Shown in pieces: positions 27,385 to 36,397 of a DNA stretch of 38,049 nt. The stretch covers positions 1 through 38,049 of the forward strand of contig NZ_BAFX01000147.1 of assembly GCF_000308815.1 (NCBI RefSeq). The letters are read 5' to 3'. This DNA is from Nocardia concava NBRC 100430. Its GTDB lineage: Bacteria > Actinomycetota > Actinomycetes > Mycobacteriales > Mycobacteriaceae. The position numbers and the translations under genes are program-made. Every line of letters starts with the position of its first letter. Positions within the stretch are counted from its first letter, which is position 1. The notes under the pieces are model-generated. The model was not told where the DNA came from. It saw only the letters and a program-made list of their open reading frames with translations, and did not search any database.

Positions 27385-28227
27385 CTATTCGCCCGCGCCG
27401 CGGGGCAGCTGCCCCCGCAGGCCACCCAGCGCCGTCGAATCCCCCAGCCGCGCCGCCTTGCCCGCCCGGTCACCGGCCCGCCGCGCGGCCGCCGAGTACC
27501 CGGCCGAGGCCTGCGGCCCCTTCCACGTCCCCCGAGCCTCCGAGGTGCGGGAGTAGAAGTCGGTGAGCTCGAGTTCCTTGTTGCGCAACGCGAGTGCCGT
27601 TCCGGTGGGCACGGATTCATCGGCGTCGGCCTTGACGGCCTCGTTCTCCACATCCGCCTTGACCTCGGCGAGCCGGCGGCCGATGCGGGAGGCGAAGGCC
27701 ATCTGGAAGTTCAGCCGCGCCGTCACCGCCGCGACCGGAACCTGTACGGGCCGCTGGACCTTTCGCCCGTACCGCCGTTCCACCACGACCTTCTCGGTGG
27801 TGGCGGTCTTGTACGCACCCGACTTGATGTACTGGTCGGAGGCCCGCACCATCTGGATCAGCAGGCTCGTGTACAGCGCCTCGCAGGTGTCGATATCGGT
27901 GTCGAATCCGTAGGCGTACACCGTCGTCGAGCTGCGCGCCACATCACAGCGCACGTCGTTGGCGGCCGCGATCGCCACGAACAGCTGCACATACGTTCGC
28001 AGCCCGCGTTTTCCGGCCTCGCCGATCGGAATCACCCGCTGCGTCGGCGTGGGCCGCCGCTCGCGATTGGCGATATGTGCCCGCGCCACCGCCAGATCCA
28101 CCGACGATCCGGTCGCGAGCCGCTGCGCGGCGGCCAGAAAGGCCTCGGCCTCATGCTCGTTGTCGGTCGATTCGGCCTGCCGCAGCAGTCCGCCGATCCT
28201 GGTGAGCATCTTGTCCTGAGAAGGCAT
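27385..28227 (-). CDS. DUF2786 domain protein
   Basis: 280 residues from ATG 28227. The first 45 residues (KMLTRIGGLLRQAESTDNEHEAEAFLAAAQRLA) are the DUF2786 helix pair. The rest includes a VAIAAANDVRCDV segment, a DIDTCEALYTSLLIQMVRASDQY helix and a C-terminal low-complexity stretch (STALGGLRGQLPRGAGE). Family function unknown. Co-transcribed with the downstream TIGR04338 gene. Divergent from the sugar importer operon across 147 bases. Confidence 0.85.
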   Translation of the reverse strand: MPSQDKMLTRIGGLLRQAESTDNEHEAEAFLAAAQRLATGSSVDLAVARAHIANRERRPTPTQRVIPIGEAGKRGLRTYVQLFVAIAAANDVRCDVARSSTTVYAYGFDTDIDTCEALYTSLLIQMVRASDQYIKSGAYKTATTEKVVVERRYGRKVQRPVQVPVAAVTARLNFQMAFASRIGRRLAEVKADVENEAVKADADESVPTGTALALRNKELELTDFYSRTSEARGTWKGPQASAGYSAAARRAGDRAGKAARLGDSTALGGLRGQLPRGAGE

Positions 28228-28259
28228 CGCACGACAGCCTAGCTGCACCGACGATCCCG

Positions 28260-28279
28260 TGGTCACGCGCGAGTGACCA
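28260..28279. promoter_or_regulatory. Palindrome upstream of the sugar importer operon
   Basis: TGGTCAC-GCGCGA-GTGACCA is a perfect 7-bp inverted repeat, 95 bases upstream of the binding-lipoprotein start and 32 bases upstream of the DUF2786 start. It may be an operator for either gene; no regulator is encoded next to it. Confidence 0.45.
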
Positions 28280-28374
28280 GGTAGTCCCCGCGCGCGGAAC
28301 GTCCACCATGTATCTTCCCTTGTGCAACCGGCTGGGTGTGCCGCCGCTCACGTCTCGACCCTGGAGTATCCGCG

Positions 28375-29679
28375 ATGGCTTTGAAGATGGTGTCGTCCCT
28401 ACGATCGACGCTGGTTCCGCGTGCCGCATTGGCCGTGACATCGGCGGCCCTGCTGACGGCGACTCTCGCCACCGGCTGCTCGAGCAGCGGCAGCAAATCC
28501 AACTCGACGTCGGAGAACCTCACCGGCCGTGGCCCGATCACCTACGTGGAGGGCAAGGACACCACCGAGACCGGCGCGGTCAAGCAGCTCATCGAGCGCT
28601 GGAACGCCCTGCACCCGGACGAGAAGGTGACGTTCAAGGAGCAGTCCAACGACGCCTCCCAGCAGTACGACGACCTCAAGCAGCACATGCAGGCCAAGGC
28701 CTCGGACTACGACGTGGTCGCCCTGGACGTGCCGTGGACCGCGGAGTTCGCGGCCAAGGGCTGGATCCAGCCGTTGAAGGACACCTTCAACATCGACACC
28801 TCCACCCTGCTCTCGCCGCCGGTCGCCTCGGCCACCTACAACGGCACCCTCTACGCCGCCCCGCGCAACACCAACGGCGGTCTGCTGTTCTACCGCAAGG
28901 ACCTGGTGACCGAGCCGCCCAAGACCTGGGCCGAGCTGCTGAACGACTGCCCGAAGGCCAAGGAGGCCGGAATCGGCTGCTACGCCGGGCAATTCGCGCC
29001 CTACGAGGGTCTGACCGTGAACACCGCCGAGGTCATCAACGCCTTCGGCGGCAGCTTCGTCGGCCCCGACGGCAAGACCCCGACCGTGAACAGCCCGCAG
29101 GCCAAGGCCGGTCTGCAGACGCTGGTCGACGCCTACAAGAACGGCGACATCCCGAAGGAGGCCATCTCCTTCAAGGAGCCGGAGTCGCAGAACGCCTTCG
29201 TCACCGGCAAGCTCCTGTTCATGCGTGGCTGGCCGTCGTCCTTCGGTGACGCCGGTTCCGACGCCTCCGCGGTGAAGGACAAGTTCGGGGTCGCCCCGCT
29301 GCCCGGCAAGGACGGCATCGGCGCCTCGACCCTGGGTGGCTACAACGCCGCCATCAGCGCCTTCTCCAAGAACAAGGCCACCGCGCTGGAGTTCCTGCGC
29401 TTCCTGATCGGCGAGGACGCCCAGCACATCGTGGCCTCGGGCGCGCTGCCGTCGGTCCGCGCCTCGGTGTACGACGATCCGGCCCTGATCGCCAAGATGC
29501 CGTACCTGCCCGCGCTCAAGGATTCCATCGCCTCCGCGGTGCCGCGTCCGGTCACCCCGTTCTACCCGGCGGTGTCGAAGGCCATCCAGGACAACGCCTA
29601 TGCTGCGTTGACCGGAAACAAGTCGGTCGACGACGCCATCACTGGCATGCAGAAGGGCATCGAGACCGCCGGATCGTAG
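28375..29679 (+). CDS. Sugar ABC transporter binding lipoprotein (LpqY/trehalose-maltose type)
   Basis: 434 residues from ATG 28375 (GGAG upstream). Signal sequence with lipobox LATGC, lipidated Cys at 35. The remainder is a family 1 extracellular solute-binding protein: VVALDVPWTAEFAAKGW is close to the corresponding LpqY segment, followed by LYAAPRNTNGGLLFYRKDL and GALPSVRASVYDDP. LpqY binds trehalose in mycobacteria; trehalose, maltose or a related oligosaccharide is the likely ligand here, not proven. First gene of a three-gene importer operon. Confidence 0.88.
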   Translation: MALKMVSSLRSTLVPRAALAVTSAALLTATLATGCSSSGSKSNSTSENLTGRGPITYVEGKDTTETGAVKQLIERWNALHPDEKVTFKEQSNDASQQYDDLKQHMQAKASDYDVVALDVPWTAEFAAKGWIQPLKDTFNIDTSTLLSPPVASATYNGTLYAAPRNTNGGLLFYRKDLVTEPPKTWAELLNDCPKAKEAGIGCYAGQFAPYEGLTVNTAEVINAFGGSFVGPDGKTPTVNSPQAKAGLQTLVDAYKNGDIPKEAISFKEPESQNAFVTGKLLFMRGWPSSFGDAGSDASAVKDKFGVAPLPGKDGIGASTLGGYNAAISAFSKNKATALEFLRFLIGEDAQHIVASGALPSVRASVYDDPALIAKMPYLPALKDSIASAVPRPVTPFYPAVSKAIQDNAYAALTGNKSVDDAITGMQKGIETAGS

Positions 29680-29722
29680 GGCGTGCTCGACGACGAGTTG
29701 GTCCCGTAGGAGAAGAGATAAG

Positions 29723-30766
29723 GTGTCACGTCCTTCGGGAGCGACCGATGTCGCGTCGCCCGACCGCACGGAGTCGATCGTGAAATCCCAAGCACCACAG
29801 AACCGTAAGCCGAAACGCGCGCGTAAACCGCTGGGCGTTTCGGCTCGGGCCTGGCTGTTCGTCACGCCGGTGCTGCTCGCGCTGGCCGTGGTGGTCGGCT
29901 ACCCGGTGGTCCGGGCCGTGATCATGTCCTTTCAGCAGGACTCCGGCCTGGACAAGTCCACCGGCATGTTCGTCGAGGGCGGCGGCGCCGGATTCAGCAA
30001 TTACACGCACTGGCTGCTGCAGCAGTGCACCAATGGACTCGGCGAGACCGTCGACTGCCCCACCGGCAATCTGGGCTCCCAGTTCTGGACCGCCATCGGC
30101 GTCACCTTGCTGTTCACGGTGGTGACGGTGGCGCTCGAGGCCACCATCGGTCTGGGCATGGCCGTCATCATGGGCAAGACCTTCAAGGGTCGCGCCCTGC
30201 TGCGCGCGGCCGTACTGATCCCGTGGGCCATCCCCACCGCCGTCACGGCGCGGTTGTGGGAGTTCATGTTCCAGTACGACGGCGTGGTCAACCGGGTCCT
30301 GGGCACCCACATCCTGTGGACCGCCGACCCGTGGCCCGCCCGCTTCGCGGTCATCGCCGCCGACGTGTGGAAAACCACCCCGTTCATGGCGCTGCTGATT
30401 CTCGCTGGGCTGCAGGTGATTCCGGACGACGTGTACGAGGCCGCACGCGTGGACGGCGCGTCCGCGTGGCAGCGCTTCTGGCACATCACCATGCCGCTGC
30501 TGAAACCCGCTCTGCTGGTGGCGGTTCTGTTCCGCACCATGGACGCGCTGCGCATGTACGACCTGCCCGCGATCATGACCCAGTCCAACCCGGCCACCCG
30601 GACCATCTCCATGCTGGTGGTGGATCAGGTGCGCCAGGGCCCCAACAGCGCCTCGGCCCTGTCGGTGATCACCTTCCTGCTCATCTTCATGGTGGCCTTC
30701 TTCCTGGTGAAGGTCCTGGGCGCCAACGCCGTTCGCACCCAGGAAGCACAGCGGGAGGCGCACTGA
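29723..30766 (+). CDS. Sugar ABC transporter permease (SugA-like)
   Basis: 347 residues from GTG 29723 (AGGAG upstream). A basic cytoplasmic start of about 40 residues leads to six membrane segments. The EAA loop EAARVDGASAWQRFWHITMP contacts the ATPase. A large extracytoplasmic loop after the first segment (VEGGGAGFSNYTHWLLQQC) is typical of MalF/SugA-type permeases. The stop overlaps the next start (TGATG at 30764-30768). Confidence 0.92.
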   Translation: MSRPSGATDVASPDRTESIVKSQAPQNRKPKRARKPLGVSARAWLFVTPVLLALAVVVGYPVVRAVIMSFQQDSGLDKSTGMFVEGGGAGFSNYTHWLLQQCTNGLGETVDCPTGNLGSQFWTAIGVTLLFTVVTVALEATIGLGMAVIMGKTFKGRALLRAAVLIPWAIPTAVTARLWEFMFQYDGVVNRVLGTHILWTADPWPARFAVIAADVWKTTPFMALLILAGLQVIPDDVYEAARVDGASAWQRFWHITMPLLKPALLVAVLFRTMDALRMYDLPAIMTQSNPATRTISMLVVDQVRQGPNSASALSVITFLLIFMVAFFLVKVLGANAVRTQEAQREAH

Positions 30767-31653
30767 TGAGCAGCACTGTCGTCGAGACCACGAAAAAGCC
30801 CGCCCGCCAATCGGTTCCGCTGGGTAGGCGGCTGACCTCCGGCCGCGTCTACCTGGGCGCACTGATCGTGCTGGTGTGGGGCCTGGGCCCGTTCTACTGG
30901 ATGGTCGTGACCGCGCTGCGCGACCCGGCGTACACCTTCGACAACACCCCGTGGCCCACCCACATGACGTTGGAGAACTTCCGCAACGCCTTCGACACCA
31001 GCCGCGGCAACGACTTCGGCCGCGCCCTGGGCAATAGCGTGATCATCGGCGCGGCCACCACGGTGGTGGCGCTGCTGATCGGCATCATGGCCGCCTACGC
31101 GCTGGCGCGGCTCACCTTCAAGGGCAAGTACGTGGTGTCCGGACTCATCCTGTCCGCCTCCATGTTCCCCGTGGTGGTGCTGGTGACCCCGCTGTTCCAG
31201 CTGTTCACCGACCTGGGCTGGATCGGCCACTACCAGGCCATGATCATTCCGAACATCTCGTTCGTGCTGCCGATGACCGTCTACATCCTGGCCTCGTTCT
31301 TCACCGAGCTCCCGTGGGAGCTCGAGGAGGCCGCGCGCATCGACGGCGCGTCGCGATTCCAGGCCTTCCGGCTGGTCATGCTGCCGCTGGCGGCCCCGGC
31401 GGTGTTCACCACCGCCATCCTGGCCTTCATCGCGGCGGTCAACGAATACCTGTTGGCGCGACTGCTTTCCAGCGATAAGACCGAGCCGGTGACGGTCGCG
31501 GTCGCCCGCTTCTCGGGCAACAACCCGCTGGTGCAGCCCTACACCGCCATCATGGCCGCCGGAACCATCGTCACCATTCCGCTGGTGATCATGGTGCTGC
31601 TGTTCCAGCGCCGCATCATCTCCGGCCTCACCGCCGGCGGCGTGAAGAGCTAG
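30766..31653 (+). CDS. Sugar ABC transporter permease (SugB-like)
   Basis: 295 residues from ATG 30766, sharing one base with the preceding stop. Six membrane segments; EAA loop EEAARIDGASRFQAFRLVMLP; C-terminus ending RRIISGLTAGGVKS as usual for MalG/SugB permeases. With the binding lipoprotein and SugA-like permease it forms an importer without its own ATPase; the MsiK-like protein at 21.6 kb could complete it. Confidence 0.93.
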   Translation: MSSTVVETTKKPARQSVPLGRRLTSGRVYLGALIVLVWGLGPFYWMVVTALRDPAYTFDNTPWPTHMTLENFRNAFDTSRGNDFGRALGNSVIIGAATTVVALLIGIMAAYALARLTFKGKYVVSGLILSASMFPVVVLVTPLFQLFTDLGWIGHYQAMIIPNISFVLPMTVYILASFFTELPWELEEAARIDGASRFQAFRLVMLPLAAPAVFTTAILAFIAAVNEYLLARLLSSDKTEPVTVAVARFSGNNPLVQPYTAIMAAGTIVTIPLVIMVLLFQRRIISGLTAGGVKS

Positions 31654-31750
31654 GGACGCTCCCCTACGTCGATTAGCATGGGTCGCGCCGTGGAAGGGTC
31701 TACGGCGTCACCTGTCACAAGCTTTGTCGACGCTCCGGAAGGAGATGCTC

Positions 31751-33961
31751 GTGAGCTCGTCCCGCAAGCGACGTCGTGGGGAACCGGCGTACGGCGCCGC
31801 GACAGGCTGGAACGAGCTGGCGAACGCCGCCGCGCGGCGACAGGGACACGCCTCACACAGCCGACCACGGCGGCGGCCCAAACCGCCCAAGGCCCCGAAA
31901 CAGCCCGAGGCCTCGCCGCGTCCGCGCCGCGGCCGCGCCCAGCGCATCCGCCGATTATTGCTGGCGCTGTTCCTGGTCCTGGTGGTCATGCCGACCACGC
32001 TCATGGGCATCGCGTACTGGAGCGCCGAGATCCCGGACCCGAACGCGGTGCAGACCAACCAGATCGCCACCATCCTGACCTCCGACGGCAATACCGTCAT
32101 CGCGAAGGTCGTTCCGCCCGAAGGCAATCGGGTGCCGGTGCCGCTCAGCGACGTGCCCGAGCCGGTGCGGCTGGCGGTGCTCTCGGCCGAGGACCGCAAC
32201 TTCTACACCAATCCCGGCTACTCCACCTCGGCGTTCCTGCGCGCGGCCCGCGACAATCTGCTCGGCCGCGACGACGCGGGCGGCGGCTCGACGATCACAC
32301 AGCAGTACGTGAAGAACGCCTTCCTGAGTTCGGAACGCACGCTGAGCCGCAAGATGCGCGAGCTCATCATCTCCGCCAAGATGGCCCGCGAATGGAGCAA
32401 GGACGACATCCTCGCCGCCTACCTCAACACCATCTACTACGGTCGCGGCGCGTACGGCATCTCGGCGGCGGCCAAGGCCTATTTCGCCAAGTCCGCGCCG
32501 GAACTGACGCTGGCCGAGGGCGCGGTGCTGGCCTCGGTGATCCGCACGCCCTCGCTGCTGGATCCGGAGAACCACCTCGACCAGCTGAAGGCCCGCTGGG
32601 CCTACGTGCTCGACGGCATGGTGCAGATGGGCGTGCTGAACCACAACGAGCGCGCCGCCACCACCTTCCCCGACATCGTCCCGGTCACCGAGGTGGACGA
32701 CAGCACCCCGCGCGGCCCCGAGGGCCTGATCCGCGCCCAGGTGCTGCGCGAACTGCGCGCCTCCGGGATCAGCGAGCACGAGCTGAATACCGGTGCGCTG
32801 CAGATCATCACGACCATCGACGCCAAGGCGCAGCAGGCCGCGCTGAACGCGGTCGGCAATGTGCTGGGCGGGCAGCCGGGCGAGCTGCGCACCGCGGTGG
32901 TGTCGGTCGACCCGCGCTCGGGTGCGGTGCGCGCCTACTACGGCGGACCCGACGGCATCGGCTTCGACTTCGCGCAGGCCCCGCTGCAAACCGGTTCGGC
33001 CTTCAAGACTTTCGCAGTATTGGCCGCACTCGAGCAGGGAATTCCACTGTCCTACAAGCTCGACAGCGCACCGCTGACCGTGAACGGCGAGAAGATCCAG
33101 AACGTGGGCGGCGAGTCCTGCGGCACCTGCTCGCTGGGCGAGGCCTTCAAGCGCTCGCTCAACACCAGCTTCTACCGCCTGACCCAGACCCTGTTCGAGG
33201 GCCCGAAAGCCATTGCCAACGCGGCACATCAGGCCGGCATCCCCGACCAGATCCCGGGCGTGCCGGGCAAGACCCTCACCGAGGACGGCGCGGCGCCGCT
33301 GCCCGCCATCGTGCTGGGCGCGTACTCGGTGCGCCCCATCGACATGGCCTCGGCGTATGCCACCCTGGCCGCCTCCGGCACCTACCGCGCGCCCTACTTC
33401 GTCCAGAAGGTGATGACCGGCGACGGCCGGGTGCTGCTCGACCGCGCCAAGGACCCGCGCAAGTCCGAGCAGCGCATCCAATCCGCCGTCGCCGACACGG
33501 TGACCCAGGCCATGCTCCCGATCGCCGCCTACTCCAACAACCACAACCTCGCCGGCGGCCGCCCGTCGGCGGCCAAGACCGGCACCACCCAGCTCGGCGA
33601 CTCCGGCCAGAACAAGGACGCCTGGATGGTCGGCTTCACCCCGTCCCTGGCCACCGCCGTCTGGGTGGGAACCGAACAGTCCCAACCCATCCGGACCTCG
33701 CGCGGCGCGGCGATCTACGGCTCCGGCCTGCCCGCCGACCTGTGGAAACAAACCATGGACGGCGCCCTCGACGGCACCCCCGTGGACCAATTCCCCAATC
33801 CCGAGCAAATCGCCGGAATGCCTCCCGCCAACGGCAATTACGACATCCTCAACCCCGGCCCCCAGCCACCCCAACAAGAACCGGTCCTGGTGATCCCCCC
33901 GGCCCCGACGCCGAAGGAAGTAGAAATCTTCCCCGGCCTCAGCATTCCTGTGCCCGGATAG
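31751..33961 (+). CDS. Class A penicillin-binding protein (PonA-like)
   Basis: 736 residues from GTG 31751, chosen because GGAAGGAG lies six bases upstream; a TTG at 31724 and an ATG at 31745 fit worse. A very basic cytoplasmic tail (1-68) and one membrane anchor (69-91) precede the GT51 glycosyltransferase (catalytic Glu E147 in AEDRNF; GGSTITQQ 178-185) and the transpeptidase (SAFK with S416/K419; SLN 469-471; KTG 609-611). It polymerises and cross-links peptidoglycan. Similarity to mycobacterial PonA1 is strong (DGNTVIAKVVPPEGNRV, CGTC, DMASAYATLAASGTY). No PASTA domain. A Pro-rich C-terminus ends at IPVPG. Confidence 0.95.
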   Translation: MSSSRKRRRGEPAYGAATGWNELANAAARRQGHASHSRPRRRPKPPKAPKQPEASPRPRRGRAQRIRRLLLALFLVLVVMPTTLMGIAYWSAEIPDPNAVQTNQIATILTSDGNTVIAKVVPPEGNRVPVPLSDVPEPVRLAVLSAEDRNFYTNPGYSTSAFLRAARDNLLGRDDAGGGSTITQQYVKNAFLSSERTLSRKMRELIISAKMAREWSKDDILAAYLNTIYYGRGAYGISAAAKAYFAKSAPELTLAEGAVLASVIRTPSLLDPENHLDQLKARWAYVLDGMVQMGVLNHNERAATTFPDIVPVTEVDDSTPRGPEGLIRAQVLRELRASGISEHELNTGALQIITTIDAKAQQAALNAVGNVLGGQPGELRTAVVSVDPRSGAVRAYYGGPDGIGFDFAQAPLQTGSAFKTFAVLAALEQGIPLSYKLDSAPLTVNGEKIQNVGGESCGTCSLGEAFKRSLNTSFYRLTQTLFEGPKAIANAAHQAGIPDQIPGVPGKTLTEDGAAPLPAIVLGAYSVRPIDMASAYATLAASGTYRAPYFVQKVMTGDGRVLLDRAKDPRKSEQRIQSAVADTVTQAMLPIAAYSNNHNLAGGRPSAAKTGTTQLGDSGQNKDAWMVGFTPSLATAVWVGTEQSQPIRTSRGAAIYGSGLPADLWKQTMDGALDGTPVDQFPNPEQIAGMPPANGNYDILNPGPQPPQQEPVLVIPPAPTPKEVEIFPGLSIPVPG

Positions 33962-34264
33962 GGGGCGTATGCCAAGGCGACAACTGATTTGTGACGACCG
34001 GGGTAACTCGCCGGGTACGTCCAAAATTGGTTCGGCTCCCAACCGCCGGCACGGATGCACGACGCCGACGGCTCTCGGCCGCCCGCTAAAGGCTCGGGGA
34101 GGCGGGACAGTTGATCATGTTTCGTGGCTACTGTGCCCATCAGGTGGGTGCCACGGATATGGTGGAGCCTGCCACCGGCTTCTATGACTCCGGGAATCGG
34201 TGGCAGGATGCGGGTTGGGAGCAGGGTGGGGTCGGAGACAGCACGAGACATAGGGGCGACGCCG
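33962..34264. other. 303-base intergenic gap with a long inverted repeat
   Basis: No convincing gene on either strand. It should hold the promoter for the effector-domain pair, but no clear -35/-10 set was seen. The only clear structure is a perfect 10-bp inverted repeat CCTGCCACCG / CGGTGGCAGG (34168-34177 / 34198-34207) with a 20-base spacer. It has no T tract and lies 58 bases before the next start, so it is more likely an operator or leader structure than a terminator. Confidence 0.6.
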
Positions 34265-34720
34265 GTGGATTTCAATGTCGTTGAACGCCACGAAACGCTG
34301 GTAGCCGGAACGGTGCTACGCAGCCCGGCACTCGCGGTCGAAGGGCCGCGCCGCGCGAAGGTCGAGGAGGCCTGGAAACGAAATCTGGCACGCGATCTGC
34401 CCGGTCCGCCCGCGACCGCGTATGTCGATCACGCACCCGAGATCGGTTCGTATCTGACGCATATCGTCGGATACGAATGTAAGAAGCTGGATGACCTATT
34501 GCCGGGCGATGTACTCGCCCGTATCCCCGCCGGCAAATTCGCCCGCTTCATTCGCAGTGGCGACAATCTCGGCGACATCATCGTGTCGATCTGGCGCACG
34601 GTCTGGGACCTCGAGGCGGCCGGCACCCTGGTGCGCGCGTACACCGGGGATTTCGAACACTATCCGGACAACCGGACGGTGGAGGTTTTCGTCGCGCTCG
34701 ATCCGAGCACGGAGGGGTAG
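34265..34720 (+). CDS. Stand-alone GyrI-like/effector-binding domain protein, copy 1
   Basis: 151 residues from GTG 34265 (AGGGG about ten bases upstream). The whole protein is one AraC-effector-binding/GyrI-type fold (Cass2/SOUL-like): the start MDFNVVERHETLVAGTVLRS, then YLTHIVGYE, GDVLARIPAGKFARF and VEVFVALD. Such domains bind drugs or other small hydrophobic cations when fused to a regulator; here there is no DNA-binding part. An adjacent gene encodes a paralogue, aligning at the start MDF, GYE, GDVxxRIPAG and VEVxVxLD. Confidence 0.8.
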   Translation: MDFNVVERHETLVAGTVLRSPALAVEGPRRAKVEEAWKRNLARDLPGPPATAYVDHAPEIGSYLTHIVGYECKKLDDLLPGDVLARIPAGKFARFIRSGDNLGDIIVSIWRTVWDLEAAGTLVRAYTGDFEHYPDNRTVEVFVALDPSTEG

Positions 34721-34729
34721 GGGAGAGCT

Positions 34730-35155
34730 GTGGACTTCGAAATCGTCACCCTGGAGGACTTCCTGGTCGGCGGTCTGACCATCCCCCTGGCCGGCCGCGA
34801 GGTCACCGCCCGCGACCTGGATCTGGTCAATTTCACCTGGGACCGCTACCTGGCCCGCGAGAAGAAGGCCGAACGCGTCGCGGCCTACATCGGCCAGAAC
34901 GATCACGCGGTAGCCGTTCTGGGATACGAACTTTCGGGCCTGAGCACCCTCGACACCGGTGACGTGGTGACCCGCATCCCCGCGGGCCGATACGCGAAAT
35001 TCGTTGTCTCCGACAAGCCTTACGACCTGCTCCGCACCGCGTGGGCCAAGGTCGCCAAGGCGGAGAACGCGGGCACGATCACCCGCTCGCACACCGCCGA
35101 GATCGAGCGCTACACCGGCCCCACCTCCGTCGAGGTGTACGTCTCCCTCGACTGA
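34730..35155 (+). CDS. Stand-alone GyrI-like/effector-binding domain protein, copy 2
   Basis: 141 residues from GTG 34730, nine bases after copy 1, with a GGGGAGAG ribosome binding site. One effector-binding domain: LVGGLTIPLAGREV, VAVLGYELSGL, GDVVTRIPAGRYAKF and VEVYVSLD. It aligns with copy 1 over its full length, so the pair arose by tandem duplication and may work as a heterodimer or bind two different ligands. Transcription ends at a strong hairpin 14 bases downstream. Confidence 0.82.
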   Translation: MDFEIVTLEDFLVGGLTIPLAGREVTARDLDLVNFTWDRYLAREKKAERVAAYIGQNDHAVAVLGYELSGLSTLDTGDVVTRIPAGRYAKFVVSDKPYDLLRTAWAKVAKAENAGTITRSHTAEIERYTGPTSVEVYVSLD

Positions 35156-35169
35156 CGTCGAAAAAGCAG

Positions 35170-35210
35170 GGGCGGCATCGCGATGGATCGCGATGCCGCC
35201 CTTGTTGTTT
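35170..35210 (+). terminator. Strong intrinsic terminator
   Basis: Perfect 15-bp stem GGGCGGCATCGCGAT / ATCGCGATGCCGCCC (35170-35184 / 35187-35201), then TTGTTGTTT. A run of A on the other side (35160-35165) could give partial function for the minus strand. Confidence 0.92.
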
Positions 35211-35217
35211 CGGGGGT

Positions 35218-35268
35218 GTGGGGGCAGCGCCCCCACGATCTCATCGGGGGTTCGGGGGCGAAGCCCCC
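35218..35268. repeat. Two GC-rich palindromic hairpins
   Basis: GTGGGGGC-AGC-GCCCCCAC (35218-35236) and GGGGGC-GAA-GCCCCC (35254-35268), the latter preceded by CGGGGGTT. They follow the ino1 stop on the minus strand and may end ino1 transcription. Similar G-run hairpins recur at 37070, suggesting a dispersed intergenic repeat. Confidence 0.7.
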
Positions 35269-35284
35269 TGAGAGCCAATGAGAG

Positions 35285-36397
35285 TTATTCAGCCCCGATG
35301 ATGAACGCTTCCAGCTGCGCGCGGGCGACGTCGTCCGCGAGCTGCTTCGGCGGGGACTTCATCAGGTACGCCGAGGCCGGGATGACCGGTCCGCCGATAC
35401 CGCGGTCCTTGGCGATCTTGGCCGCGCGCACCGCGTCGATGATGATGCCCGCCGAGTTCGGCGAGTCCCACACCTCGAGTTTGTACTCCAGGTTCAGCGG
35501 CACGTCGCCGAAGGCGCGACCCTCGAGCCGGACGTAGGCCCACTTGCGGTCGTCGAGCCACTCGACGTAGTCCGACGGGCCGATGTGCACATTGCGGTCG
35601 TGCACCTTGCCGGCCAGCGGGCCCTCGAGGTTGGAGGTCACGGCCTGGGTCTTGGAGACCTTCTTGGACTCCAGCCGCTCGCGCTCGAGCATGTTCTTGA
35701 AGTCCATGTTGCCGCCGACATTGAGCTGGTAGGTGCGGTCCAGCACGACGCCGCGGTCCTCGAACAGCTTGGCCATCACGCGGTGGGTGATGGTCGCGCC
35801 GACCTGGGACTTGATGTCGTCGCCGACGATGGGCAGGCCCGCGTCGACGAACTTCTGGGCCCAGACCGGGTCGGAGGCGATGAACACCGGCAGCGCGTTG
35901 ACGAAGGCCACGCCCGCGTCGATGGCGCACTGCGCGTAGAACTTGTCGGCCTCTTCAGAACCGACCGGAAGGTAGGAGACGAGGACGTCGACCTTCGCGT
36001 CCTTCAGCGCCTTGACCACGTCGACCGGCTCGGCGTCAGACAGCTCGATGGTCTGGGCGTAGTACTTGCCGATGCCGTCGAGGGTCGGACCGCGCTGCAC
36101 GGAGATTCCGCTCGGCGGCACATCCGAGATCTTGATGGTGTTGTTCTCGCTGGCGAAGATCGCATCGGAGAGATCGAAGCCGACCTTCTTGGCGTCCACG
36201 TCGAACGCGGCGACGAACTTCACATCGCGCACGTGGTACGGGCCGAACTTGACGTGCATGAGACCCGGAACGGTGGAATCCGCGGGTGCGTCCTTGTAGA
36301 AGTGCACGCCCTGAACCAGGGAGGATGCGCAGTTGCCCACACCCACGATGGCCACGCGAACTTCGGTGGCTCCGCCAGCCTGATTGATGTCACTCAT
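35285..36397 (-). CDS. ino1: Inositol-1-phosphate synthase (myo-inositol-3-phosphate synthase)
   Basis: 370 residues from ATG 36397 (M. tuberculosis Ino1 is 367). NAD-binding motif AIVGVGNCASSLVQG, and the conserved VSYLPVGSEEADKFYAQCA, GDDIKSQVGATITHR, NVGGNMDFKNM and YKLEVWDSPNSAGI blocks. It converts glucose-6-phosphate to inositol-3-phosphate, the source of phosphatidylinositol, mycothiol and lipomannan precursors. It overlaps the upstream PadR gene by eight bases, so expression is coupled to that regulator, the same arrangement as in M. tuberculosis Rv0047c-Rv0046c. Confidence 0.97.
   Translation of the reverse strand: MSDINQAGGATEVRVAIVGVGNCASSLVQGVHFYKDAPADSTVPGLMHVKFGPYHVRDVKFVAAFDVDAKKVGFDLSDAIFASENNTIKISDVPPSGISVQRGPTLDGIGKYYAQTIELSDAEPVDVVKALKDAKVDVLVSYLPVGSEEADKFYAQCAIDAGVAFVNALPVFIASDPVWAQKFVDAGLPIVGDDIKSQVGATITHRVMAKLFEDRGVVLDRTYQLNVGGNMDFKNMLERERLESKKVSKTQAVTSNLEGPLAGKVHDRNVHIGPSDYVEWLDDRKWAYVRLEGRAFGDVPLNLEYKLEVWDSPNSAGIIIDAVRAAKIAKDRGIGGPVIPASAYLMKSPPKQLADDVARAQLEAFIIGAE

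Noticed and set aside
28399..29865. Long minus-strand frame opposite the sugar-binding lipoprotein gene
   Set aside because: Shadow of a gene with a lipobox and family motifs; no domain or ribosome binding site.
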